Source: Phycicoccus sp. Root101
GTDB lineage: Bacteria > Actinomycetota > Actinomycetes > Actinomycetales > Dermatophilaceae
Assembly (NCBI RefSeq): GCF_001426245.1
Contig: NZ_LMCM01000005.1
Span: 496,001 to 560,000 of the forward strand
DNA: 64,000 nucleotides
Reading direction: 5' to 3'
Below the pieces are notes generated by a model that had not been told where the DNA came from, searched no databases, and worked only from the letters and a program-made list of their open reading frames with translations. Below are positions 19,153-26,741 of the stretch, in pieces; position 1 is the stretch's first letter; every line of letters begins with the position of its first letter. Made by a program: the position numbers and the translations under genes.

Positions 19153-21287
19153 ACCTGCAGGCTGGCCCCGCGGACCTCGACGATCCCGGGGTCCACGACC
19201 GCCGACCGGGTCGGGGCGGGACGTTCGTCGGAGGAGTCCCAGAGCAGCTCGTACCCCGTGAGGCCCGGCACCGTCGGGAGGGTCACCTTGCCGTCCTCAA
19301 CGTCCCCGCGCAGGACGAGGAGCAGCGAGTGCTGCTCGAGCCAGGCGCCGTTGAGGTACATCTGCAGGGTCCGGGTGTGGGGGTCCTCCCAGTGGCCGTT
19401 GGCCATCGCCTCGCCGTCGGCCCCGAACCACGACAGGTCGGTCGAGCCGTCGGCGTGGACCGCCCGGCCGGTGAAGAACGTCCGTTGCCGCAGGACCGGG
19501 TGCTCGGCGCGCAGCCGGGTGAGGAAGCTCGTCGTCTCGAGCAGGTCCTGCTGCCAGTCCTCGAGGTCCCAGTCGAACCACGACACCTCGTTGTCCTGGC
19601 AGTAGGGGTTGTTGTTGCCCCCCTGCGAGCGCCCGAACTCGTCACCCGCGTTGAGCATCGGCACGCCGGTCGCGAGCAGGGTCGTGGCGAGCAGGTTGCG
19701 CATCGACCGTCGGCGCGCGGCCTCGATGTCGTCCCTGCGCTCGTCGGCGGGGTCCACCGGCCCCTCGACGCCGTGGTTCCACGACCGGTTGCCGTCCGTG
19801 CCGTCGCGGTTGCCCTCGCCGTTGGGCCCGTTGTGCTTGGAGTTGTAGGCGGTGAGGTCGGCGACCGTGAAGCCGTCGTGCGCGGCGACGAAGTTCACCG
19901 ACGCGACCGGCCCCCGGTCGCGGGCGCCGAAGAGGTCCTGCGACCCGGCCAGCCGGGTGCCGAGCTCGCGGATGCCGTGGCCTTCGTGGCCGTGCACCTG
20001 GGAGGCGACGTCCTGCAGCCAGAAGGTCCGCACGGCGTCACGGAACCGGTCGTTCCACTCGGCGAACGGGGGCGGGAACTGCCCTGTGCGCCACCCGTGG
20101 ATGCCGACGTCCCAGGGCTCGGCGATGAGCTTGACCCGGGAGAGCACGGGGTCGGTGCGCAGCGCCACGAGGAACGGGTGGTTGGGGTCGTAGTCGTCGT
20201 TCTGGCCACGGCCGAGCGCCACCGCGAGGTCGAACCGGAACCCGTCGACGTGGCACTCGTCGACCCAGTACCGCAGCGAGTCGAGCACCATCTTGCAGAC
20301 CATCGCGTGCCGCAGGTCGAGGGTGTTGCCACACCCCGTCACGTCGATGTCCTGGCCGCGGTCGTCGAGCCGGTAGTAGGCGCGGTTGTCCAACCCCCGC
20401 CACGACAGCGACGCGCCCTGCCGGGACTGCTCGGCCGTGTGGTTGTAGACGACGTCGAGGAGCACCTCGATGCCCTCCGCGTGCAGCAGCCGCACCATGC
20501 CCTTGAACTCGTCGAGCACTCCCTGCGGATCGGTCGTCGAGGCGTAGGGGGAGTGCGGGGCGAAGAAGCCGAGCGTGTTGTAGCCCCAGTGGTTCGTGAG
20601 CCCGCGCTGGGTCACCTCGGGCTCCGACGCGAAGGCGTGCACGGGCAGCAGCTCGACCGCGGTCGCCCCCACCGCCTTGAGGTGGGCGATGACGGCGGGG
20701 TGGCACAGCCCGGCATAGGTGCCGCGCAGGTGCTCGGGCACCTCGGGGTGGAGCATCGTGAGGTTGCGGACGTGCGCCTCGTAGACGACCGAGTCGGCCA
20801 GGGGGGTGTGGGGGTGGCGGTCCTCGCCCCAGTCGAAGCGGTCCTCGACGACGACGCAGCGCGGCACCACCCCGGCGCTGTCCAGGCTCCCGCGGAGCAC
20901 GTCGTCGCCCCTGAGCCGGGCGTCGACGGGGTGGGCGTAGACCTCGGGCGACCAGTGGACGTCGCCCTCGATGGCCCGGGCGTAGGGGTCGAGGAGCAGC
21001 TTGTGGGGGTTGTAGCGCAGGCCCTCCTGGGGCCGCCAGGGACCGTCGGCCCGCACGCCGTACCGCTGGCCCGCGACCACGCCCGGCAGGAAGCCGAACC
21101 AGGTTCCGTGGGTCCGCTCGACGAGGGGGATGCGGCGCTCCGTGGACCCGTCGGTGTCACCGGTCTCGAACAGGCACACCTCGACCGACTCGGCGTGCCC
21201 GGCATACACCGCGAACTCGGCGCCGCCCTCGACGAGGGTCATGCCCAGGGTGGGAGGAAGGTCACGCGGGCGCGTGGCAGGCGACAT
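19128..21287 (-). CDS. glgX: Glycogen debranching enzyme
   Basis: A 719-residue GH13_11 isoamylase-type enzyme that hydrolyses alpha-1,6 branches, mainly of phosphorylase-limit glucan. An N-terminal CBM48-like domain (about 1-120) is followed by the barrel: VYEAHVRNLT, DVVYNHTAE (278-286), nucleophile Asp353 (GFRFDLA), acid/base Glu390 (LIAEPWD) and Asp471 (AAHDGFT). GGNNNPYCQDNEVSWFDW is a GlgX signature. It is not in the glgE operon but has its own start divergent from the YbjN-like gene. It would work with GlgP in breaking down the polymer made by GlgE and GlgB. Confidence 0.96.
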   Translation of the reverse strand: MSPATRPRDLPPTLGMTLVEGGAEFAVYAGHAESVEVCLFETGDTDGSTERRIPLVERTHGTWFGFLPGVVAGQRYGVRADGPWRPQEGLRYNPHKLLLDPYARAIEGDVHWSPEVYAHPVDARLRGDDVLRGSLDSAGVVPRCVVVEDRFDWGEDRHPHTPLADSVVYEAHVRNLTMLHPEVPEHLRGTYAGLCHPAVIAHLKAVGATAVELLPVHAFASEPEVTQRGLTNHWGYNTLGFFAPHSPYASTTDPQGVLDEFKGMVRLLHAEGIEVLLDVVYNHTAEQSRQGASLSWRGLDNRAYYRLDDRGQDIDVTGCGNTLDLRHAMVCKMVLDSLRYWVDECHVDGFRFDLAVALGRGQNDDYDPNHPFLVALRTDPVLSRVKLIAEPWDVGIHGWRTGQFPPPFAEWNDRFRDAVRTFWLQDVASQVHGHEGHGIRELGTRLAGSQDLFGARDRGPVASVNFVAAHDGFTVADLTAYNSKHNGPNGEGNRDGTDGNRSWNHGVEGPVDPADERRDDIEAARRRSMRNLLATTLLATGVPMLNAGDEFGRSQGGNNNPYCQDNEVSWFDWDLEDWQQDLLETTSFLTRLRAEHPVLRQRTFFTGRAVHADGSTDLSWFGADGEAMANGHWEDPHTRTLQMYLNGAWLEQHSLLLVLRGDVEDGKVTLPTVPGLTGYELLWDSSDERPAPTRSAVVDPGIVEVRGASLQVYRAVDTT

Positions 21288-21294
21288 GGTCCTC

Positions 21295-21300
21295 AGCCTA
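21295..21300 (-). promoter_or_regulatory. Candidate -10 box of glgX (leaderless)
   Basis: TAGGCT on the minus strand lies 7 nt before the glgX ATG. It sits 9 bp from the divergent box at 21310-21315, so the two promoters are nearly face to face. Confidence 0.45.
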
Positions 21301-21309
21301 GGTAGTGGT

Positions 21310-21315
21310 TACGGT
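21310..21315 (+). promoter_or_regulatory. Candidate -10 box of the YbjN-like gene (leaderless)
   Basis: TACGGT lies 6 nt before the ATG at 21322. The whole divergent region between glgX and this gene is only 34 bp, leaving no room for conventional leaders on both sides. Confidence 0.4.
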
Positions 21316-21321
21316 TGGCGC

Positions 21322-21807
21322 ATGACTGATCCCACGTCGCTGCCCAACTTCCCGCCGCCCGCGGACGAGCACCCCCTCCGCGGACGCGTCCTGGACGCAC
21401 TGATCGACATGGGCCTGTCGCCCGACATCGACGGTGACGGCGACGTCGCGTTCACGGTGCAGGAGCAGCAGCTGTTCGTGCGCTGCACGGAGGGCGACTT
21501 CCAGATCATGCGCCTGTTCGGCCAGTGGGCCATCAGCGACGCCGTGCCCAGCGACCCGCTCACGCGCCTGGCCACCTGCAACGAGATCACCCTCCAGCTG
21601 AACATCGTCAAGGCCGGCCTCGCCAACGACACCCTGGTCGTCACCGGTGAGCACATCGTCGTGCCCAACACCGACGTGCCCGGCCTGGTCAACGTCACCA
21701 TCCAGCTCGTCCTCGCGGGCGTGCAGATGTGGCACGAGCGCATCATGGGCGGCGGCGACCCCGGTCCCGGCGCGGGCGAGCCCGCCACCGACGGGGACCC
21801 GGCATGA
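21322..21807 (+). CDS. YbjN-domain protein
   Basis: A 161-residue soluble protein with the YbjN fold, related to type III secretion chaperones: VLDALIDMGLSPDIDGDGDVAFTVQEQQLFVRC, then a helix and a C-terminal strand set ending in VQMWHERI. In actinobacteria such proteins are usually annotated as putative sensory-transduction regulators; the molecular role is unsettled. The acidic Gly/Pro tail is probably disordered. Its stop overlaps the ATG of the enoyl-CoA hydratase gene (ATGA), so these two are co-translated. Cytoplasmic. Confidence 0.8.
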   Translation: MTDPTSLPNFPPPADEHPLRGRVLDALIDMGLSPDIDGDGDVAFTVQEQQLFVRCTEGDFQIMRLFGQWAISDAVPSDPLTRLATCNEITLQLNIVKAGLANDTLVVTGEHIVVPNTDVPGLVNVTIQLVLAGVQMWHERIMGGGDPGPGAGEPATDGDPA

Positions 21808-22583
21808 GCGACCTCGTCTCGGTCGAGGTCGAGGGCGGGATCGCCACGATCCTGCTCGACCGCCCCCCGATGAACGCCCTCAACCGGGAGATCCAGGCCG
21901 CCCTCGCGGCCGCCGCGGTCGAGGTGGGGGAGCGCAAGGACGTGTCCGGCGTCATCATCTACGGCGGCGAGAAGGTGTTCGCCGCAGGCGCGGACATCAA
22001 GGAGATGGAGACCATGTCGTACACCGACATGGCCGACCACTCCGGCGCCCTCCAGGACTTCACCAGGACGCTGGCCCGCATCCCCAAGCCGACCGTCGCC
22101 GCCATCACCGGGTACGCCCTCGGTGGCGGGTGCGAGGTCGCGCTGGCCTGCGACTTCCGCGTCGCCGCCTCGAACGCCAAGCTGGGCCAGCCCGAGATCC
22201 TGCTCGGCATCATCCCCGGCGCCGGCGGCACGCAGCGCCTGGCCCGCCTCGTCGGACCGGCGAAGGCCAAGGAGATCATCTTCTCGGGACGGTTCGTGTC
22301 CGCCGACGAGGCGCTCGCGATCGGCCTGGTGGACGAGGTCGTCGAGGCCCAGGACGTGTATGCCGCGGCACGGGCCCGGCTCGCGCCGTACGTCGGTGGA
22401 CCGGCGTACGCCATCCGCGCCGCCAAGGAGGCCATCGACCGTGGGGTCGAGGTCGACCTGGACACGGGGCTCGAGATCGAGCGCATGCTGTTCGCGTCGC
22501 TGTTCGCCACCAAGGACCGCGCCACCGGCATGAGGTCGTTCGTCGAGAACGGCCCCGGCAAGGCGAAGTTCGAGGGCGCCTGA
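21804..22583 (+). CDS. Enoyl-CoA hydratase/isomerase
   Basis: A 259-residue crotonase-fold protein of normal length. It carries AAGADIKEM of the CoA/oxyanion site, and both catalytic acids of true hydratases: Glu in GGGCEVALACD and Glu in QPEILLGIIPGAGGTQRL. It should add water across the 2,3 double bond of enoyl-CoA in beta-oxidation, most likely for short-chain substrates. No other beta-oxidation gene is adjacent; a methyltransferase follows 3 bp after the stop on the same strand. The start overlaps the YbjN-like stop. Confidence 0.92.
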   Translation: MSDLVSVEVEGGIATILLDRPPMNALNREIQAALAAAAVEVGERKDVSGVIIYGGEKVFAAGADIKEMETMSYTDMADHSGALQDFTRTLARIPKPTVAAITGYALGGGCEVALACDFRVAASNAKLGQPEILLGIIPGAGGTQRLARLVGPAKAKEIIFSGRFVSADEALAIGLVDEVVEAQDVYAAARARLAPYVGGPAYAIRAAKEAIDRGVEVDLDTGLEIERMLFASLFATKDRATGMRSFVENGPGKAKFEGA

Positions 22584-22586
22584 CCG

Positions 22587-23522
22587 ATGGGTGCCAGCCG
22601 CGCGGACGTCGAGCGCGCCTACGAGGACAACAAGCTCGCCCAGGTGCTCTACCACGACTGGGAGGCGCAGACCTACGACGACAAGTGGTCGATCTCGTTC
22701 GACGAGCGCTGCACCGCCTACGCCCGTGACCGCTTCGAGGCGGTCACGGGCCTGCCGGACCCACTGCCCTACGCCAAGGCGCTCGAGCTCGGCGCGGGCA
22801 CGGGGTTCTTCTCCCTCAACCTCAAGCAGGCCGGCATCGTCGACGAGGTCCACGTCACCGACCTGTCGCCGGGCATGGTCGAGGCGGCCAAGGCCAACGC
22901 CGAGAAGCTGGGGTTCGCCGTCGAGGGACGCGTGGCCGATGCCGAACGAATTCCCTACGACGACAACACCTTCGACGTCGTCGTGGGTCACGCGGTGATC
23001 CACCACATCCCCGACGTCGAGGCGGCGTTCGCCGAGATGCTGCGGGTGCTGAAGCCGGGAGGACGGTTCGTCGTCGCCGGTGAGCCGACCCGCATCGGTG
23101 ACTGGTACGCCCGGCGACTCGGGCGGGTCACCTGGCACGCGACCAAGGCCGTCACCGCGCTGCCGCCGCTGCGCGACACCTGGGCCAGGGACGCCGAGGA
23201 GCTCGACGAGTCCTCGCGGGCGGCGGCCCTCGAGGCGGTCGTGGACCTGCACACGTTCGACCCGGACGAGCTCGCCCGGACGGCGCTGCGCGCGGGCGCC
23301 GTCGAGGTGCGCACCCGCACCGAGGAGCTGACAGCGGCGTTCCTGGGGTGGCCGGTGCGGACCTTCGAGGCCGCCGTCCGACCGGGCGCGCTCGGGTGGG
23401 GCTGGGCGATGTTCGCCTACGGCTCGTGGCGTCGCCTGTCGGCGGTCGACCGGGTGCTCGCCCGGGCCGTGCCGGCCAGGTTCTTCTACAACGTCGGCAT
23501 CACCGGCGTGAAGCCCGGCTGA
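22587..23522 (+). CDS. Class I SAM-dependent methyltransferase
   Basis: A 311-residue protein with a Rossmann methyltransferase domain at about residues 60-190: SAM-binding motif I ALELGAGTGFFSL, motif II VHVTDLSPGMV, then AERIPYDDNTFDVVVGHAVIHHI and ML(R)VLKPGGRFVVAGEP. The C-terminal about 120 residues are helical and hydrophobic in places, perhaps for a lipid or isoprenoid substrate. The acceptor is unknown. Its stop is followed after one base by the GTG of a hexapeptide acyltransferase, suggesting both modify the same glycan or lipid (inference). Confidence 0.88.
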   Translation: MGASRADVERAYEDNKLAQVLYHDWEAQTYDDKWSISFDERCTAYARDRFEAVTGLPDPLPYAKALELGAGTGFFSLNLKQAGIVDEVHVTDLSPGMVEAAKANAEKLGFAVEGRVADAERIPYDDNTFDVVVGHAVIHHIPDVEAAFAEMLRVLKPGGRFVVAGEPTRIGDWYARRLGRVTWHATKAVTALPPLRDTWARDAEELDESSRAAALEAVVDLHTFDPDELARTALRAGAVEVRTRTEELTAAFLGWPVRTFEAAVRPGALGWGWAMFAYGSWRRLSAVDRVLARAVPARFFYNVGITGVKPG

Positions 23523-23523
23523 G

Positions 23524-24195
23524 GTGGACGCGGCCGACGCCGACATGTCACCCGTCGACCACGGCCGAGGGGGCGAGCGCGCGGACCGTGGACCGTGGGG
23601 TGTGCCCCGACCGCTCCTGTGGCTGCGGTGGGTCGGCTGGGCCCTGTCCCACCGGGCGTTCACGCGGCACCACCTCCTGAGCTACCTGCGGATGGCCCGG
23701 GCCAGCGCCCGCTACCCGTCGCTGCGGTTCGAGGGACCGTGCTTCATCGGCCCCGACGTGCGGTTCGAGGTGCGCGAGGGGTACGCCCGCGTCGTCGTCG
23801 GCGCCTACACGCACTTCGGTGCGCACGCGAGGGTCCGGGCCCACGAGGGGACGCTGCGCGTCGGCGCGAAGTCCGTGATCGGCATACGCAACACCGTGAA
23901 CTGCTGGCTGGACATCTCCATCGGCGATGCCTGCCTCCTCGGTGACGACGTCTACGTCTGCGACTTCGACCACGTCACCGAACGCCTCGACGTGCCGATC
24001 AAGGACCAGGGCATCGTCAAGTCGCCCGTCCGCATCGGTGACGACGTGTGGATCGGCACCAAGGTCGTCGTCACGCGCGGGACCCGGATCGGGGACCACA
24101 GCGTCGTCGCCGCCTCGGCCGTCGCACGGGGCAGCTACCCCGAGCACTCCGTCGTCGCCGGGGTCCCGGGCCGTGTGGTCCGGACCCGAGCCTGA
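23524..24195 (+). CDS. Hexapeptide-repeat acyltransferase (LbetaH)
   Basis: A 223-residue protein. An N-terminal helical region (about 28-65) precedes a left-handed beta-helix built from hexapeptide-like repeats: VVVGAYTHFGAHARV, LRVGAKSVIGI, ISIGDACLLGDDVYV, VRIGDDVWIGTKVVV and TRIGDHSVVAASAV. It ends with the common cap SVVAGVPGRVVR. Proteins of this family move acetyl or other acyl groups from CoA to sugars or amino acids; no substrate can be assigned. The GTG at 23524 lies directly after the methyltransferase stop; an ATG at 23545 would shorten the protein by seven residues. Confidence 0.88.
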   Translation: MDAADADMSPVDHGRGGERADRGPWGVPRPLLWLRWVGWALSHRAFTRHHLLSYLRMARASARYPSLRFEGPCFIGPDVRFEVREGYARVVVGAYTHFGAHARVRAHEGTLRVGAKSVIGIRNTVNCWLDISIGDACLLGDDVYVCDFDHVTERLDVPIKDQGIVKSPVRIGDDVWIGTKVVVTRGTRIGDHSVVAASAVARGSYPEHSVVAGVPGRVVRTRA

Positions 24196-24241
24196 GCCGT
24201 GGACGCGTCCGGGGGAAGTCTGACCTGACTGGCCGCGGCCC

Positions 24242-24258
24242 TTGAGAAACGGTTGAGA
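24242..24258 (+). promoter_or_regulatory. Direct repeat, candidate OmpR-family response-regulator box
   Basis: TTGAGA at 24242-24247 and again at 24253-24258, an exact 11-bp period on one face of the helix, in an A/T-richer patch upstream of the DUF2231 gene. Winged-helix OmpR/PhoB regulators bind direct repeats with this spacing, and such a regulator is encoded at 24838, so autoregulation of the DUF2231-regulator-kinase operon is plausible. Confidence 0.45.
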
Positions 24259-24306
24259 TTTCCCGGGCAGGCTGGGAGGCCAATGACCTGACGACCAGGA
24301 GTCCTC

Positions 24307-24828
24307 ATGCCCAGCAGCATCTTCGGCCTGCCCGCCCACCCCCTGATCGTGCACGCCGTCGTGGTCCTCGTGCCGCTGGCCGCACTGCTCCTCGGTGCGT
24401 CCGCCGTCTCGCCGAGGTTCCGGCACTGGGCCCGGTACGCGTCGCCGGCGACCGCCCTCCTCGGGCTCCTCATGGTGCCGCTGGCGACGAGCAGCGGTGA
24501 GAACCTGGAGCGCAACGTCCAGGGGTCCGCGCTGCTGCGCGAGCACACCGAGCTCGGCGACACGCTGCTGCCGTTCATGATCGGGGTGACCGTGCTCGCG
24601 CTCGCCCTCGCCTGGCTGGAGCGGCGGGGCACCCGTGGTGAGGGTCCCGCCTCGGCGGCCCGGTCGACCTCTCCCGCCGTCGTGCGGGTCGTCGCCGTGC
24701 TCGCCGTGGTGGCCGCAGTCGGGACCCTCGTCCAGGTCGGGCGGATCGGGCACAGCGGGGCGAAGTCGGTGTGGAGCCAGACGTCCACGTCCGGCGGCGG
24801 CTCGGACGAGGGCGCACCGGCGCGCTGA
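24307..24828 (+). CDS. DUF2231 membrane protein
   Basis: A 173-residue protein with four predicted TM helices. It starts with the family hallmark GLPAHPLIVHAVVVLVPLA, with paired histidines at the start of TM1, and includes HTELGDTLLPF before TM3. DUF2231 members often lie near cytochrome or redox genes and the conserved histidines could bind haem or metal, but no function is established. A Ser/Gly-rich tail follows TM4. It precedes a response regulator by 9 bp on the same strand and may be part of a sensing module. Confidence 0.85.
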   Translation: MPSSIFGLPAHPLIVHAVVVLVPLAALLLGASAVSPRFRHWARYASPATALLGLLMVPLATSSGENLERNVQGSALLREHTELGDTLLPFMIGVTVLALALAWLERRGTRGEGPASAARSTSPAVVRVVAVLAVVAAVGTLVQVGRIGHSGAKSVWSQTSTSGGGSDEGAPAR

Positions 24829-24837
24829 CGCACTGCC

Positions 24838-25533
24838 ATGCTGGACGACATGGGTGACGTGTCGAGCACCGAGCTGCTCCTGGTCGAGGACGACCGCGGC
24901 CTGCGGACCCTGCTCGTGCGGCTCTTCGAGGGCGAGGGGTATGCCGTGCAGGCCGTCCCGGACGTGCAGTCCGGCCTGCACGCGGCCCTGACCGGTTCGC
25001 ACGCGGTGATGGTGGTGGACCGCCGGCTTCCCGACGGGGACGGCGTCGACCTCATCACGCGGCTGCGCAGGCAGGGACTGGCCACCCCGGTGCTCGTCCT
25101 CACCGCGCACGGCACGGTCCGCGACCGCGTGGAGGGTCTCGACGGGGGAGCAGACGACTACCTCGTGAAGCCGTTCGACTCCGCCGAGCTGCTGGCCCGC
25201 GTGCGGTCCCTGCTGCGCCGCCACCTCGACGACGTGGCCGTCTCCCTCCCCCTGGGGACCGCCCGGCTGGACACCGCGACGAACGCCGTCGTGCTCGAGG
25301 ACCAGTCCTCGGTCGAGCTCTCACCGGCCGAGGGGGCGTTCCTGGCGCAGCTGGCCCGGCGCCCCACCCGGGTGTTCTCCCGTGACGAGCTGCGGGACTC
25401 CCTCGCCCCGGGCACCACGAGCCTGTCCCTCGTGGACACCTACGTGTACGCCATCCGCCGCAAGCTGGGCAGGGACGTCATCCGGACCGTGCGCGGGGTC
25501 GGCTACCGGGCCGGCGAGCTGGGCCGCGGGTGA
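24838..25533 (+). CDS. OmpR-family response regulator
   Basis: A 231-residue protein with an N-terminal receiver (about 12-125) and a C-terminal winged-helix DNA-binding domain (about 135-228; FSRDELRDSL, YVYAIRRKLG, TVRGVGYRAG). Receiver residues visible: acidic pair in LVEDD, phospho-acceptor Asp61 (VVDRRLPDG), Thr89 and Lys111 (LVKPFD). Phosphorylated by the histidine kinase that follows; the regulator stop TGA overlaps the kinase GTG (GTGA). A downstream ATG (MGDVSS) could also be the start. Direct repeats at 24242-24258 may be its binding site. Confidence 0.95.
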   Translation: MLDDMGDVSSTELLLVEDDRGLRTLLVRLFEGEGYAVQAVPDVQSGLHAALTGSHAVMVVDRRLPDGDGVDLITRLRRQGLATPVLVLTAHGTVRDRVEGLDGGADDYLVKPFDSAELLARVRSLLRRHLDDVAVSLPLGTARLDTATNAVVLEDQSSVELSPAEGAFLAQLARRPTRVFSRDELRDSLAPGTTSLSLVDTYVYAIRRKLGRDVIRTVRGVGYRAGELGRG

Positions 25534-26741
25534 GCACCGACCCGTTCGACCGAGCCCGACGGGTCATCGCGGTCCAGGCGCTCGCCGGCGTCGTGGCGGG
25601 GGTCCTCGTGGCCGGCCTCGCGACCGTCGGCCTCGTGCTGGTCGGTCAGCACCGCGAGGTGCAGTCGCAGCTGTCGTCCCTGCTGGCCGTCCCCGACGCG
25701 CAGGCCGTCCCCGGCGGCACCTGGGTGGTCAGCGTCGACGCCTCCGGTCGGCGCACCGCCTCCGTGGGTGCCCCCGGGTCGCTCCCCACGGAGGACGACC
25801 TCGCGCAGGCCCGCGGCGGCACCAGGGTGGAGCGCGAGGCGTACGTCGAGGACGGCGAGTACCAGACGCGGACCAGGACCGTGGGCGGCACGGTCGTGCA
25901 GGCAGGGGTCGACCTCGCTCCCTACGAGTCCGAGCGGCACCGGCTGCTCCTCGCCCTCGCCGTCGCCGGTGCTGCTGCGGCCCTCGTGGCCCTGGTCGCC
26001 GGTGGGCGGCTCGGTCGACGGGCCGTCGGGGTCTGGGACGACGCGCTGCTGAAGCAGCGACAGTTCATCGCCGACGCCAGCCACGAGCTGCGTACGCCGC
26101 TGGCCCGGCTCGCGCTGCGCGCCGACCTGCTCCACGACACGTTGCGCCACGACCCGCCGTCGTCCGAGCTCGCACCCGACGTCGACCTCCTTCGCCGTGA
26201 GGCCGCGGCGCTGGCCGACATCGTCGAGGACCTGCTGCACTCCGCCGAGGTGCACGCGTCGCCCGACGCGGGGGAGCTGGTCGACCTCACCGCCCTCGTC
26301 GACGAGGTCGTGACCCTCGACCACCAGCTCGCGGCCCGACGCGGCGTGGGGCTGCTGGCCGAGGTGGAGCCGGTGGCCCCTGTGCGGGGCGCGTTCCCCG
26401 CACTGCGCCGGGTGGTGGATGCGTTGGTGGACAACGCCCTCCACCACGCTGCCACCACGGTGACGGTGCGGCTGCGGGACGACGGCGACGACGTGGTCCT
26501 CACCGTTGCCGACGACGGCCCGGGCATCGACCCCGGCGCGGCGAGCCGTGTGTTCGAACGGTTCACCAAGGGGCCGTCGTCGCCGGGTTTCGGCATCGGG
26601 CTGGCCCTCGTGCGCGAGGTCGTCGACCGGCACGCGGGCACCGTCCGCCTGGTCCCGGGGGGCGTCGGGACGACCTTCGAGGTCCGGCTCCGAGCGGTGC
26701 CGCTCGAGACGGCACCCCTCGAGGTCACCGGCCCGGCGTGA
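25530..26741 (+). CDS. Sensor histidine kinase
   Basis: A 403-residue membrane kinase. TM1 (about 18-40) and TM2 (about 138-158) enclose an extracytoplasmic sensor of about 95 residues with no recognised fold. Then come the dimerisation domain with phospho-acceptor His185 (ADASHELRTPLARL), the N box VDNALHHAA, the G1 box VADDGPGID, the F region FERF, and the G2 box GFGIGLALV. There is little HAMP between TM2 and the H box. It pairs with the upstream regulator by overlap. Its 3' end overlaps the end of the convergent GH57 gene by 17 bp. Confidence 0.95.
   Translation: MSTDPFDRARRVIAVQALAGVVAGVLVAGLATVGLVLVGQHREVQSQLSSLLAVPDAQAVPGGTWVVSVDASGRRTASVGAPGSLPTEDDLAQARGGTRVEREAYVEDGEYQTRTRTVGGTVVQAGVDLAPYESERHRLLLALAVAGAAAALVALVAGGRLGRRAVGVWDDALLKQRQFIADASHELRTPLARLALRADLLHDTLRHDPPSSELAPDVDLLRREAAALADIVEDLLHSAEVHASPDAGELVDLTALVDEVVTLDHQLAARRGVGLLAEVEPVAPVRGAFPALRRVVDALVDNALHHAATTVTVRLRDDGDDVVLTVADDGPGIDPGAASRVFERFTKGPSSPGFGIGLALVREVVDRHAGTVRLVPGGVGTTFEVRLRAVPLETAPLEVTGPA

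Noticed and set aside
18891-21305. An 804-codon plus-strand open frame
   Set aside because: It is antisense to glgX and overlaps the four-TM protein gene; composition is typical of shadows.
21309-23663. A 784-codon minus-strand open frame
   Set aside because: It covers the YbjN-like, enoyl-CoA hydratase and methyltransferase genes in antisense and lacks any domain.
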